The notes under the pieces are model-generated. The model ran no database searches, was not told the origin of the DNA, and saw nothing but the letters and a program-made list of their open reading frames with translations. DNA of 36,845 nucleotides from Natronohydrobacter sp. (GTDB lineage Bacteria > Pseudomonadota > Alphaproteobacteria > Rhodobacterales > Rhodobacteraceae): contig SLDY01000143.1 in assembly GCA_007125005.1 (NCBI GenBank), positions 1-36,845 on the forward strand, given 5' to 3'. The translations under genes and the position numbers were made by a program. Positions 15,791 through 24,051 of this stretch are shown here, in pieces. Numbering within the stretch: position 1 is the stretch's first letter; each line of letters starts with the position of its first letter.

Positions 15791-15967
15791 TTAATCAGGA
15801 TTAACCAAGATGAGAGATACCTGCGCTGCATTAACTACCTTTTTACCTGCATCTGTAAAATTCACAGTGACGCGTTCATCGATGCGGGACTGGACCTGCC
15901 CCAGTCCCCATTGCGGGAAATCAGGGTGGCGTACGAACATTCCGGGAGAGAGGACAAGATGGCTCAT
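15791..15967 (-). CDS. DUF3553 small protein, divergent from chpT
   Basis: A 58-residue protein with the DUF3553 pattern: LSPGMFVRHPDFPQWGLGQV, then RVTVNFTDAGKKVV. The compact beta-rich fold resembles the short CarD/UvrD-type binding modules, but its function is unknown. The ATG at 15967 is chosen because conservation begins there and a promoter candidate ends just before it; an ATG at 15979 is also in frame. Its first 9 bases overlap the first 9 bases of chpT on the other strand, so each gene's promoter must lie inside the other's coding region or 5' leader. A small size does not make it doubtful: the family motif is clear. Confidence 0.82.
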   Translation of the reverse strand: MSHLVLSPGMFVRHPDFPQWGLGQVQSRIDERVTVNFTDAGKKVVNAAQVSLILVNPD

Positions 15968-16612
15968 AATCCGATGCATACTGCGCAGGTGAGCTCAGGG
16001 CAAACAGCAATCTCGCCCTCCGATATCAGCGCGATGGTTGCAGCGCGTATCTGCCATGATCTGGTCAGCCCACTGGGAGCGATCGGAAATGGAGTCGAAC
16101 TTTTGCAAATCTGCGAGTCCGTTTCCGGCGGTGAGCTGGAATTGATTGCGCAAAGTACAGCGAATGCAAGTGCAAAGCTTCGATTTTTCAGGGTTGCCTT
16201 TGGTCCTGTAAGTGACGGTCAGCGCATCTCTTCCACAGAGATACAATCCATCCTTAAGGCATTGGGAGGCCACCAGAAACACACGCTTTTGTGGTCCTGT
16301 GACGGAGACCTGACACGGCGTCAGGTTAAGCTCGCCTTCCTGCTGCTGATGTGCCTCGAAACGGCCCTGCCATGGGGCGGTGAGATTTTGGTGAGCGCTT
16401 CGCATGGGCAGATGACGCTCTGCGCGCGCGCAGACAGGCTCAAAATCGACGACAACCTTTGGACCGCCATAAGATACCGCACACCGATTGCGGAGCTTTC
16501 TTCTGCGCGCATCCAGTTCGCCCTTGCCGTAGCGGAACTGCAGGAACAAGCCCGCAATGTGACAGTTCACGAGCAAGCCAGCAGTCTTACGATCGACCTG
16601 ACTGTTGAGTAA
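15959..16612 (+). CDS. chpT: Histidine phosphotransferase ChpT
   Basis: ChpT passes phosphate from the hybrid kinase CckA to CtrA (and CpdR), the relay that controls motility, the cell cycle and gene transfer agents in alphaproteobacteria. The 217-residue protein shows the ChpT phospho-acceptor helix, MVAARICHDLVSPLGAIGNG, with His33. The pseudo-HATPase domain follows (about 90-215), with LAFLLLMCLETALPWGGEI and a C-terminal helix FALAVAELQEQA. The ATG at 15959 has GAGAGAGGA about 6 bases upstream and is preferred over a much longer in-frame extension that lies antisense to DUF3553. Confidence 0.92.
   Translation: MAHNPMHTAQVSSGQTAISPSDISAMVAARICHDLVSPLGAIGNGVELLQICESVSGGELELIAQSTANASAKLRFFRVAFGPVSDGQRISSTEIQSILKALGGHQKHTLLWSCDGDLTRRQVKLAFLLLMCLETALPWGGEILVSASHGQMTLCARADRLKIDDNLWTAIRYRTPIAELSSARIQFALAVAELQEQARNVTVHEQASSLTIDLTVE
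15975..16003 (-). promoter_or_regulatory. Predicted DUF3553 promoter inside chpT (leaderless)
   Basis: On the minus strand TTGCCC (16003-15998) and TATGCA (15980-15975) are 17 bases apart. The predicted start falls within a base or two of the ATG at 15967, so the mRNA would be leaderless. That agrees with the lack of a Shine-Dalgarno sequence. The whole element lies within the chpT coding sequence. Confidence 0.45.
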
Positions 16613-16776
16613 GCGCCCTCAAAAAAGTATTGGCCAGCACAACCGATTGGACCGAGCAAAAGCGAGTTACCTTCGGTGGATACCTGCTCATGCAAGGATC
16701 AAGGGATGACAAGCGCCACTGATATGATAGTCTTTCATCACAATAGCATATCGGGCACTGCCCGGAAGGAGATGTG

Positions 16777-17049
16777 ATGACGAAACTGATCCCAGCAACC
16801 ATTCTTGCAGCTGTACTCGCGGTTGCAGGGTGCCAAATGACACAGCAGGAACGTAGTATCGTGGGCGGTGTCGCCGGGGCTGCCGGTGGTCTGGCAGTCG
16901 CCAACCTGTTTGGCGCGAATACAAACTGGAAGATCATCGGCACAGTCGCAGGTGCGGCCGCCGGAACGCTTCTGGCACAAAACACACAGACCGGGCGTTG
17001 CGCTTATGCGCGCGGCGATGGCACCTATTACGAGGCTCCTTGCCCGTAA
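16777..17049 (+). CDS. Small glycine-zipper lipoprotein
   Basis: A 90-residue predicted lipoprotein of unknown specific role. The signal peptide ends in the lipobox LAVAGC, with the modified Cys about residue 19. Two Gly/Ala-rich zipper segments follow (VGGVAGAAGGLAVANLFGA and IIGTVAGAAAGTLLA), resembling the 17-kDa antigen/Rickettsia-type and OsmB-like outer-membrane lipoproteins. The tail holds two more Cys and an aromatic patch (GDGTYYEAPCP). The ATG at 16777 has GGAAGGAG about 5 bases upstream. It stands alone, followed by an intrinsic terminator. The 164 bp before it hold no clear promoter that I could identify. Confidence 0.85.
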   Translation: MTKLIPATILAAVLAVAGCQMTQQERSIVGGVAGAAGGLAVANLFGANTNWKIIGTVAGAAAGTLLAQNTQTGRCAYARGDGTYYEAPCP

Positions 17050-17071
17050 GGCATTATCATAGAAACACGGG

Positions 17072-17100
17072 AAGCCCCGGCAAATGCCGGGGCTTTTTCT
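17072..17100 (+). terminator. Intrinsic terminator after the lipoprotein gene
   Basis: A perfect 10-bp stem (17072-17081 with 17086-17095) with loop AAAT ends in a T-rich tract (through 17101). It lies 23 bases past the lipoprotein stop and separates it from the convergent amidohydrolase gene. The minus-strand side lacks a T tract, so it mainly acts on plus-strand transcription. Confidence 0.9.
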
Positions 17101-17109
17101 TTACTCGCC

Positions 17110-18273
17110 TCAAGCGGCAGGCATCCGTTGCTCGGCAAGTTCGACCCAGAAGCTACAACCCGCCGGGATGACCATGTCATTGAAATCATATGCCGGGTGA
17201 TGCACATCGGCCGTATCGCCATTGCCAACAAGAATATAAGCGCCCGGTCGCTCTTGCAGCATATAGGCAAAATCCTCGCCGCCCATGACAAGAGGTGCAG
17301 TTGCACATTGGCCCGAAACGGCCCGCGCAGCCGCCATCGCATGTTCAGTCTCGGTTTCAGAATTGATCATCACTGGGTAGCCACGGCGATAATCCACACG
17401 CGCCTGTGCGCCATAGGCTGTGGCCGTATGCTCTGCCAACGCCTTGATGCGCTTTTCTGCCAGATCACGCATCTCCGGGCTGAGTGTGCGCACAGTGCCG
17501 CGCAAGGTCACATGCTGCGGAATCACGTTGAACGCCTGTGATTCTGTCACGAAGGATGTGACAGAGACCACAATCTCTTGCGTCGGATCGGCATTGCGGC
17601 TCACGATCGTCTGCATGGCGACCACCAGCTGCGCCGCCACAACAGTCGTATCGATGCATTGATGGGGTTTGGCAGCATGTCCGCCCTTGCCCTCGACCGC
17701 GATCTCGAACTGGTCGGTCGCTGCGAAAAACGCACCAGGGCGGATCGCGAACTCGCCTGCGGGTGTGCCCGGCCAGTTATGCATTCCATATACTTCGTGA
17801 ATGCCGAAACGCTCCATCATCCCGTCGCGGCACATCTCATCCCCACCACCGCCGCCTTCTTCGGCAGGCTGGAAGATCACCACCACAGTGCCATCGAAAT
17901 TGCGAGTCTCGGCCAGATAGCGCGCAGCCCCCAGAAGCATTGCTGTATGGCCGTCATGGCCGCAAGCATGCATCTTGCCCGCCTCCTTGGAGGCATGCGC
18001 CGCCCCTGATGCCTCATGTATGGGCAGCGCATCCATATCCGCACGCAATCCGACCACGCGGCCTGAGCCGGTACTCTTGCCCCGGATTACACCAACAACG
18101 CCGGTGCGCCCGATCCCTTCCACGACTTCATCGCAACCGAACTCGCGCAGCTTCTCGGCGACAATTCCGGCCGTGCGGTGGCAATCAAACAACAACTCCG
18201 GGTGGGCATGAAAATCACGGCGCCATTCGGTGATCTCGGGCAGCATTTCGGCAAAGCGGTTTCGGATCGGCAT
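17110..18273 (-). CDS. M20D family amidohydrolase (hippurate hydrolase-like)
   Basis: A cytoplasmic metal-dependent amidohydrolase or aminoacylase of 387 residues. Metal-ligand motifs are MHACGHDGHTAMLL (CGHDGH at about 104-109) and FQPAEEGGGGGDEM. GMHNWPGTPAGEFAIRPG and the late GGEDFAYMLQ with HHPAYDFND complete the M20D signature, and a lid domain sits between about 180 and 290. Members cleave N-acyl amino acids such as hippurate or N-acetylated amino acids; the substrate here cannot be read from sequence. The ATG at 18273 lies 8 bases after AGGGG; an in-frame ATG two codons upstream is too close to it. serB lies 103 bp upstream on the same strand. Confidence 0.92.
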   Translation of the reverse strand: MPIRNRFAEMLPEITEWRRDFHAHPELLFDCHRTAGIVAEKLREFGCDEVVEGIGRTGVVGVIRGKSTGSGRVVGLRADMDALPIHEASGAAHASKEAGKMHACGHDGHTAMLLGAARYLAETRNFDGTVVVIFQPAEEGGGGGDEMCRDGMMERFGIHEVYGMHNWPGTPAGEFAIRPGAFFAATDQFEIAVEGKGGHAAKPHQCIDTTVVAAQLVVAMQTIVSRNADPTQEIVVSVTSFVTESQAFNVIPQHVTLRGTVRTLSPEMRDLAEKRIKALAEHTATAYGAQARVDYRRGYPVMINSETETEHAMAAARAVSGQCATAPLVMGGEDFAYMLQERPGAYILVGNGDTADVHHPAYDFNDMVIPAGCSFWVELAEQRMPAA

Positions 18274-18376
18274 GGTCATTTCCCCTGTTAGCTAGCACCC
18301 GATGCCGGGCTTCGCGCCCAGAATGCCACAGACCCGGATGCTCTGCCAGAAGCCGCAGGAAAAAAACTTCACATGT

Positions 18377-19258
18377 TCAGGCTTCAGCACAAAACTCATC
18401 AGCGCGGTAACCTTGGAGATAGAGCAGCGCCGTCAGATCACCATGATTGATTCGCAACTCGCATTGCGCTGCAACCGCAGGTTTTGCGTGAAGCGCCACT
18501 CCCGCGCCTGCCCGCCCCAGCATCCCGAGATCATTTGCTCCATCGCCCACCGCGATTACATCCTGCGGTGTGATCCCCAGCCGGGCCGTAATTGTCTCAA
18601 GCGCCTGCACTTTGGCCGCACGCCCGAGGATCGGCTCGGCTACAGTGCCACAAAGCATGCCATCAGCGATCTCGAGCGTATTTGCGTGATGCTCGTCAAA
18701 GCCAAGACTTTGTGCGACATGGGCCGTAAACGAGGTGAACCCACCCGAGACAAGCACAGCATAGCCGCCATGCGCCTTCATCGTCGCGATCAGCTCTCGG
18801 CCGCCCGCCGTGAAGCTGATACGCTCCTCCAGCACCTTGGCGATCATGCGCGCATCCAGCCCCTTTAGCAGAGCAACACGTTCGCGCAGCGCATCCTCGA
18901 AGTCCAACTCGCCATTCATCGCACGCGCCGTGATATTCGCCACATAAGCCCCGACCCCGGCTTCATCGGCCAACTCGTCGATGCATTCCTGACCGATCAT
19001 GGTGCTGTCCATATCCGCCAGAAGCATACGCTTGCGCCGCCCTTCAGCAGGCTGGATAGCAAGATCGATGCCCTGCGCCTGCAGATCTTCCCAGACCCGC
19101 CAGCGATTTCCGGGGATTTGCGCAAGCGGGAATTCGGCGGCCACACCGGGATTTAGCCAATCTGCATCTCCCCCGCCCCATGCATTGCGCAGCGCTTCAA
19201 TGATTGGGCGTTCGAGCACGGGTTTGGCAGGATTGGCAAGCAGCGTGGCAATGAACAT
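18377..19258 (-). CDS. serB: Phosphoserine phosphatase SerB
   Basis: Catalyses the last step of serine synthesis, phosphoserine to serine. A 293-residue HAD-family phosphatase: an N-terminal domain of about 75 residues, then the catalytic DMDST motif with nucleophile Asp82 and acid Asp84. VLVSGGFTSFTAHVAQSLGF holds motif II, and AVGDGANDLGMLGRAGAGVA holds motif IV. The ATG at 19258 (MFIATLL) is chosen over a long upstream extension that runs into serC and its leader. It diverges from serC across 153 bp, placing all three enzymes of the pathway side by side. The Shine-Dalgarno sequence is weak. Confidence 0.95.
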   Translation of the reverse strand: MFIATLLANPAKPVLERPIIEALRNAWGGGDADWLNPGVAAEFPLAQIPGNRWRVWEDLQAQGIDLAIQPAEGRRKRMLLADMDSTMIGQECIDELADEAGVGAYVANITARAMNGELDFEDALRERVALLKGLDARMIAKVLEERISFTAGGRELIATMKAHGGYAVLVSGGFTSFTAHVAQSLGFDEHHANTLEIADGMLCGTVAEPILGRAAKVQALETITARLGITPQDVIAVGDGANDLGMLGRAGAGVALHAKPAVAAQCELRINHGDLTALLYLQGYRADEFCAEA

Positions 19259-19266
19259 GGGCAAGT

Positions 19267-19295
19267 TTCCGATCGTGAACGGGCAAGGGTATAAT
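19267..19295 (+). promoter_or_regulatory. Predicted serC promoter
   Basis: A perfect TATAAT (19290-19295) is preceded at 17 bases by TTCCGA (19267-19272), a partial -35 match. Transcription would begin near 19302, giving a leader of about 110 nt before the serC ATG. That length is enough to contain the leader hairpins. Confidence 0.55.
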
Positions 19296-19347
19296 CTGCG
19301 CTCAATCGGCGCTTTAGTGGAATTTTCTGTCTTGTGCCAGCCTCGAT

Positions 19348-19411
19348 CCCGCTCTAGATGCACCAGCGGGACACCCTTCCCCAACGAAGGGCGATTATCT
19401 GGAAGGATACC
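19348..19411 (+). promoter_or_regulatory. serC leader RNA candidate
   Basis: Two hairpins precede serC. The first is CCCGCT (19348-19353) with AGCGGG (19365-19370). The second is CCCTTC (19374-19379) with GAAGGG (19386-19391). CCTTCC (19375-19380) can instead pair with GGAAGG (19401-19406), which is the serC Shine-Dalgarno sequence, so two mutually exclusive structures are possible: one leaves the ribosome site free, the other hides it. This agrees with the known alphaproteobacterial serC motif, a leader upstream of serC-serA whose final stem overlaps the ribosome binding site. The ligand or trigger of that motif is not known to me. Confidence 0.6.
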
Positions 19412-20569
19412 ATGACCAGACCTGCTCAACCGGCCAAGCGCCCGGCTAATCCGCGCTTCTCTTCTGGCCCCTGTGCCAAAATCCCGACATTTTCACTCGA
19501 CCTGCTTGCAGATGCGCCTTTGGGCCGCTCGCATCGCGCGGCGGTCGGCAAGGAAAAGCTGAAAGCAGCGATTGAGGGCACACGCGAAATCCTCGACGTG
19601 CCGCCAGAGTATCGCATCGGGATCGTGCCCGCCTCGGATACTGGCGCGGTCGAGATGGCTATGTGGTCGCTTCTTGGTGCGCGCCCGGCAACAATGGTTG
19701 CATGGGAAAGTTTCGGTGCAGGCTGGGTGACGGATGCTGTCAAGCAATTAAAGCTCAATGCCGATGTGCGCACGGCTGACTATGGCCACATCGTTGATAT
19801 GGACGCGGTCGATTACGATACGGATGTCGTTTTCACATGGAACGGCACCACATCGGGCGTGCGGATGCCGCATGGTGATATGATCCCGGCGGACCGCAAA
19901 GGGCTTACCATCTGCGATGCAACCTCTGCTGCCTTCGCCATGGACCTCCCTTGGGACAAGCTCGATGTCGTGACATTCTCATGGCAGAAGGTGATGGGCG
20001 GCGAGGCCGCGCATGGCATGCTGATCCTGTCACCCCGCGCCGTCGAGCGGCTGGAGAGTTACACACCGCCATGGCCACTGCCCAAGATTTTCCGCATGAC
20101 GAAGGGCGGCAAGCTCATCGAAGGGATCTTCAAGGGCGAGACGATCAATACACCCTCGATGCTGGCAGTCGAGGATTACCTCGTTGCACTTGAATGGGCA
20201 CGCAGCATCGGTGGATTGCCCGCGCTGATTGCGCGCTGCAATGCCAATGCGGCTGTGATCGCCCAGTTTTGCGAGCGCCATGACTGGATCGCCAATCTGG
20301 CAAAGGATCCGGCGACCGCCTCGACCACCTCTGTCTGCCTGAAATTCACGGACCCCGCGATTGCCGATGGCGCTGCCTTCGCCAAGGCAGTTGCTAAACG
20401 TCTGGAGGCCGAAGGCGTTGCTTATGACATCGGCGCCTATCGAGATGCCCCCGCCGGGCTGCGTATCTGGTGCGGTGCCACGGTCGAAACCTCGGATGTC
20501 GAGGCACTAATGGGCTGGCTCGACTGGGCCTACCACGCCGAGCGCGCAGAGCTTTCAAACGCAGCCTGA
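19412..20569 (+). CDS. serC: Phosphoserine aminotransferase SerC
   Basis: Converts 3-phosphohydroxypyruvate and glutamate to phosphoserine; PLP-dependent class V aminotransferase. The 385-residue protein belongs to the longer alphaproteobacterial type. [18 protein letters not shown] is at the N terminus, [18 protein letters not shown] at about 146-163, and the PLP-lysine motif [14 protein letters not shown] near 190. A C-terminal domain includes [19 protein letters not shown]. The ATG at 19412 sits 5 bases after GGAAGGA; upstream in-frame codons lie within the leader structure. It is followed by serA after 81 bp. Confidence 0.96.
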   Translation: MTRPAQPAKRPANPRFSSGPCAKIPTFSLDLLADAPLGRSHRAAVGKEKLKAAIEGTREILDVPPEYRIGIVPASDTGAVEMAMWSLLGARPATMVAWESFGAGWVTDAVKQLKLNADVRTADYGHIVDMDAVDYDTDVVFTWNGTTSGVRMPHGDMIPADRKGLTICDATSAAFAMDLPWDKLDVVTFSWQKVMGGEAAHGMLILSPRAVERLESYTPPWPLPKIFRMTKGGKLIEGIFKGETINTPSMLAVEDYLVALEWARSIGGLPALIARCNANAAVIAQFCERHDWIANLAKDPATASTTSVCLKFTDPAIADGAAFAKAVAKRLEAEGVAYDIGAYRDAPAGLRIWCGATVETSDVEALMGWLDWAYHAERAELSNAA

Positions 20570-20596
20570 CCGCGACCAAGCTATCGTCAATTCCAT

Positions 20597-20615
20597 GCGG
20601 GCGCTCAGCGCCCGC
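20597..20615 (+). other. Hairpin between serC and serA
   Basis: A perfect 8-bp stem of only G and C (20597-20604 with 20608-20615) with a 3-base loop TCA lies in the 81-bp serC-serA gap. No T run follows, so it is not a classic terminator. It may stabilise or process the dicistronic mRNA, or act as a partial attenuator. Confidence 0.6.
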
Positions 20616-20650
20616 CCTCCCCCCGAATTCTTCTCAAGGAGCCTGAACTC

Positions 20651-22246
20651 ATGGCACCCAAGGTACTTGTTTCCGACAAACTCTCCGAAACCGCTGTCCA
20701 GATTTTCCGCGACCGCGGCATTGACGTCACGTTCGACCCCTCCATCGGCAAGGACAAGGAAAAACTCCTTGCCGTGATCGGTGAGTATGACGGTCTTGCC
20801 ATTCGCTCGGCCACCAAGGTCACCGAGAAGGTTCTGGAGGCCGCGACCAATCTCAAAGTCGTAGGCCGCGCCGGGATCGGAGTCGATAATGTCGATATCC
20901 CGGCAGCCTCTAAGAAAGGTGTGATCGTCATGAACACCCCTTTCGGCAATTCCGTGACCACAGCGGAGCATGCCATCTCGCTGATGATGGCCGTTGCGCG
21001 CCAGATCCCCGAAGCCGATGCCTCCACCCAAGCCGGAAAATGGGAAAAATCGCGCTTTATGGGCGTGGAGCTCACCGGCAAGACGCTGGGCGTGATCGGT
21101 GCCGGCAATATCGGCGGGATCGTCTGCGACCGCGCGCTGGGACTGCGGATGAAGGTGATTGCCTATGATCCATTCCTGAGTGAAGAGCGCGCCACCAAAC
21201 TGGGCGTGACCAAGGTCGAACTCGACGAGCTTCTGGCGCGCGCCGATTTCATCACATTGCATGTCCCGCTGACCGACAAGACCCGTAATATCCTGTCGGC
21301 TGCAAACATCGCCAAGACCAAGAAAGGCGTGCGTATTGTCAATTGCGCGCGCGGTGGTCTTGTCGATGAGGCCGCACTCGCCGAGGCGTTGAAATCAGGC
21401 CATGTTGCAGGTGCGGGCTTTGACGTGTTCGAGGTCGAACCGGCAACCGCGAGCCCGCTTTTCGGCCTTTCCAATGTTGTCTGCACGCCACATCTGGGCG
21501 CCTCGACCACCGAGGCGCAGGAGAATGTAGCCCTGCAAGTTGCCGAACAGATGTCAGACTACCTGCTGACAGGGGCCGTACAGAACGCACTTAACATGCC
21601 ATCCGTCACAGCCGAGGAAGCCCGCGTCATGGGGCCATGGCTGAAGCTTGCCGCGCATCTGGGCGCGTTCGCAGGCCAGATGACGGATGAACCAATCAAG
21701 GCAATCAATATCCTCTATGATGGCTCGGTTGCCGAGATGAATCTTGATGCATTGGGCTGCAGCGTGATCGCAGGTGTGATGAAAGCGGCCAACCCTGATG
21801 TGAATATGGTCTCCGCTCCGATCATGGCCAAGGAACGCGGCGTGCAGATATCGCGCACCACGCAAGGCAAAACGGGTGTGTTCGATGCCTATATCAAACT
21901 CACGGTGGTAACCGAAACGCGCGAACGCTCTATTGCGGGGACAGTGTTCTCCGATGGCAAGCCGCGCTTCATCCAGATCAAGGGGATCACGATCGATGCC
22001 GAAATCGGGCAGCATATGCTCTACACCACCAATGAAGACGTCCCCGGCATTATCGGAACCTTGGGTCTGACCATGGGCGAAAATAACGTCAATATCGCGA
22101 ATTTCACACTGGGTCGGTCAGAAGCCGGGAAGGATGCAATTGCGCTTCTCTATCTGGACGCTCCCCCGCCCGAGCAGGTTCTGGACAAGCTGCGCGCAAC
22201 CGGAATGTTCCGGCAGGTGCGACCGCTTGTTTTTGATATTGCCTGA
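20651..22246 (+). CDS. serA: D-3-phosphoglycerate dehydrogenase SerA
   Basis: Catalyses the first committed step of serine synthesis, oxidising 3-phosphoglycerate with NAD. The 531 residues correspond to the long form. The NAD Rossmann motif GVIGAGNIG is at 147-155. Catalytic regions read INCARGGLVDEAAL, FDVFEVEPA and CTPHLGASTTEAQ. An intervening ASB domain (about 320-450) is followed by a C-terminal ACT regulatory domain (about 457-531: GQHMLYTTNEDVPGIIGTLG), which in this family usually senses serine. The ATG follows AAGGAG by 9 bases. It is second in the serC-serA operon and is followed by an intrinsic terminator. Confidence 0.97.
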   Translation: MAPKVLVSDKLSETAVQIFRDRGIDVTFDPSIGKDKEKLLAVIGEYDGLAIRSATKVTEKVLEAATNLKVVGRAGIGVDNVDIPAASKKGVIVMNTPFGNSVTTAEHAISLMMAVARQIPEADASTQAGKWEKSRFMGVELTGKTLGVIGAGNIGGIVCDRALGLRMKVIAYDPFLSEERATKLGVTKVELDELLARADFITLHVPLTDKTRNILSAANIAKTKKGVRIVNCARGGLVDEAALAEALKSGHVAGAGFDVFEVEPATASPLFGLSNVVCTPHLGASTTEAQENVALQVAEQMSDYLLTGAVQNALNMPSVTAEEARVMGPWLKLAAHLGAFAGQMTDEPIKAINILYDGSVAEMNLDALGCSVIAGVMKAANPDVNMVSAPIMAKERGVQISRTTQGKTGVFDAYIKLTVVTETRERSIAGTVFSDGKPRFIQIKGITIDAEIGQHMLYTTNEDVPGIIGTLGLTMGENNVNIANFTLGRSEAGKDAIALLYLDAPPPEQVLDKLRATGMFRQVRPLVFDIA

Positions 22247-22257
22247 GTTGATGATGG

Positions 22258-22283
22258 AACAGCCCCCATAGCGGGGGCTGTTT
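22258..22283 (+). terminator. Intrinsic terminator after serA
   Basis: A 10-bp perfect stem (22258-22267 with 22273-22282) with a 5-base loop is followed by a short T stretch ending TTT, then a second TTT. It lies 11 bases after the serA stop. The T tract is weak, so some read-through into the phosphoesterase gene is possible. Confidence 0.75.
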
Positions 22284-22307
22284 GCCTTTGGAGACGAGGA
22301 GCGGTTC

Positions 22308-23045
22308 ATGCGCAGCTATGCGATTGGCGATATTCACGGGCAACTCGGCCTGCTCGAAGAGGCCCATCGCCGTATCGAGGCGGATCGCAGGGTCCGTCGT
22401 GACCCGGATGCGCCAGTGATCCATCTGGGTGATCTGGTGGATCGTGGGCCAGATAGCGCGGGCGTGATCCGGTATTTGCGCGAGGGCATCGCCGCGGGGG
22501 CGCCTTGGGTGGTGCTCAAGGGCAATCACGATAGGCTGTTCGAGCGCTTCCTCACTGATCCCGGATGGCGCGATCCGCAATTGCGCGAGGGTGTCACCTA
22601 TCTTCATCCTCTGATCGGCGGCGCGGAAACACTGATGTCCTACGGGCTGTTCCGCCCAACCTCATTTCATATCAAGACGGCGCGGGCAGAAGCGCTGAAG
22701 GCCATACCTCCTGAAGACATCGCCTTTTTGCAATCCCGCCCATTATATCACGGCTATGGTTCAGTGTTGCACGTCCACGCGGGCATTCGCCCCGGTGTTC
22801 CGATCGAACGACAGAGCGAGCACGATCTCGTCTGGATCCGTGATCCATTCCTGATGGATACGCGCGATCACGGGCCCCTGATCCTGCATGGCCATACCGC
22901 AATCCCGCGCCCGATGCATTATCGCAACCGTGTGAATATCGACAGCCGTGCAGCCTATGGCGGACCGCTGACCGCCGTTGTCATCGAGCAAAGGGAAGTC
23001 TGGGTTCTGACCGAGGACGGACGCGTTCCCTTGGTGCCGCTCTGA
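22308..23045 (+). CDS. ApaH/PrpE-like metallophosphoesterase
   Basis: A calcineurin-type phosphoesterase of 245 residues with all metal-binding motifs: GDIHGQ (7-12), HLGDLVDRGPDS (about 40-51), LKGNHD (about 70-75), and LHGHTAIPRP with a late VNIDSRAAYGG. Enzymes of this branch are called serine/threonine phosphatases or diadenosine-tetraphosphate-type hydrolases; the substrate cannot be decided from sequence. The ATG follows GACGAGGAG at a normal distance. It stands between the serA terminator and the convergent htpX gene. Confidence 0.9.
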   Translation: MRSYAIGDIHGQLGLLEEAHRRIEADRRVRRDPDAPVIHLGDLVDRGPDSAGVIRYLREGIAAGAPWVVLKGNHDRLFERFLTDPGWRDPQLREGVTYLHPLIGGAETLMSYGLFRPTSFHIKTARAEALKAIPPEDIAFLQSRPLYHGYGSVLHVHAGIRPGVPIERQSEHDLVWIRDPFLMDTRDHGPLILHGHTAIPRPMHYRNRVNIDSRAAYGGPLTAVVIEQREVWVLTEDGRVPLVPL

Positions 23046-23060
23046 AAGCGCCCTGTCCGC

Positions 23061-23951
23061 TCACCCCCAGGGATTGGCGCGCTGAGGGCGACCAGCTTGC
23101 GAAATCCCGTGCTCTTGCGCGAGCTTAACAAGCGCCGCGATGCGGTTTTGGGTGGCGGGATGAGTGAAGAAAAGCTTGTCGCGCTTATGCACATGTAACG
23201 GGTTGATGATGAACATATGCGCAGTTTGCGGGTTTTGCTCCGCGCGATCATAATCGATCCGCGAGGCAAATCCCTGAATCTTCTCCAGTGCCGCAGCAAG
23301 CCAGAGCGGGTTACCGCAGATCTCGGCCCCCACCCGATCGGCCTCGTATTCACGCGAACGTGAGATAGCCATCTGCACAATGGCTGCGGCCAGAGGCGCG
23401 AGAATCATGATTGCAATCGCCGCAATCGCGCCACCTGCACCCTGATTGCGCCCTCCACGGAAGAACATCGCAAAATTGGCCAGCATCGAGATCGCACCTG
23501 CGAAGGTCGCCGTGATCGTCATGATCAGCGTGTCGTAATTCCTGATATGAGCCAGTTCATGCGCCATCACAGCGGCCACTTCCTCTTGCGTCATCCGCTG
23601 CAAGAGCCCGGTGGTCGCCGCCACGGCTGCGTTTTCGGGGTTGCGACCCGTGGCGAAAGCGTTGGGCTGATCCTCGTTGATCACATAGACACGCGGATGC
23701 GGCATACCCGCATCATCCGCGAGCCGATGCACCATACGTTGCAATTCGGGATGGATCTGACTGTTGCATTCCTGCGCATTATGCATCCGCAATACAGCCT
23801 TGTCGGAATTCCAATAGGCATAGGCATTCATGCCCGCAGCCACAGCCAGTGCGAGCACCAGGCCGGCCCCTCCGCCCAAGAGATAACCGACGCCCATGAA
23901 AAGCGCGGTCATCGCGGCCATCAGAATTGCGGTCTTGGTATATCCCATCAT
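23061..23951 (-). CDS. htpX: Membrane zinc protease HtpX
   Basis: HtpX is an M48 membrane metalloprotease for quality control of damaged inner-membrane proteins. The 296-residue protein begins with two hydrophobic segments (about 6-24 and 28-46). [20 protein letters not shown] follows, then the zinc motif HELAH (His131, Glu132, His135). Two further transmembrane segments lie at about 145-165 and 170-195, and [13 protein letters not shown] provides the third ligand. GAGGAG lies about 11 bases before the first of two adjacent ATGs (23951 or 23948). E. coli htpX is stress-induced; here I saw only a CCCATGT heat-shock-like -10 without a matching -35. Confidence 0.95.
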   Translation of the reverse strand: MMGYTKTAILMAAMTALFMGVGYLLGGGAGLVLALAVAAGMNAYAYWNSDKAVLRMHNAQECNSQIHPELQRMVHRLADDAGMPHPRVYVINEDQPNAFATGRNPENAAVAATTGLLQRMTQEEVAAVMAHELAHIRNYDTLIMTITATFAGAISMLANFAMFFRGGRNQGAGGAIAAIAIMILAPLAAAIVQMAISRSREYEADRVGAEICGNPLWLAAALEKIQGFASRIDYDRAEQNPQTAHMFIINPLHVHKRDKLFFTHPATQNRIAALVKLAQEHGISQAGRPQRANPWG

Positions 23952-23976
23952 TGCAAGATCACTCCTCGTGCATATG

Positions 23977-24006
23977 TTGCCTTTTCTCTGTTAACATGGG
24001 TATTAA
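23977..24006 (+). promoter_or_regulatory. Possible promoter of the small membrane protein gene
   Basis: TTGCCT (23977-23982) and TATTAA (24001-24006) are 18 bases apart, with a predicted start near 24013 and a 39-base leader. The same interval holds the start region of the divergent htpX gene. Confidence 0.4.
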
Positions 24007-24051
24007 GGCGCGCAGTCTTAACTTCCAATTGCATTACCATCAGGAATGAAG

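Noticed and set aside
15791-15807. TTAATCAGGATTAACCA upstream of chpT as a CtrA autoregulation site
   Set aside because: Spacing between the TTAA halves is 6, and the bases are the last codons of DUF3553; only a half-site remains.
20555-21262. Minus-strand open frame of 235 codons opposite serA
   Set aside because: It mirrors the well-conserved SerA coding sequence and has no family-like pattern.
23995-24002. Heat-shock (sigma-32) promoter for htpX
   Set aside because: A CCCATGT-like -10 is present on the minus strand, but no CTTGAA-like -35 lies at 13-17 bases.
23991-24006. TTAA-N8-TTAA between htpX and the small membrane protein gene as a CtrA site
   Set aside because: Spacing is 8 rather than the required 7, and the second half is part of a predicted -10 element.
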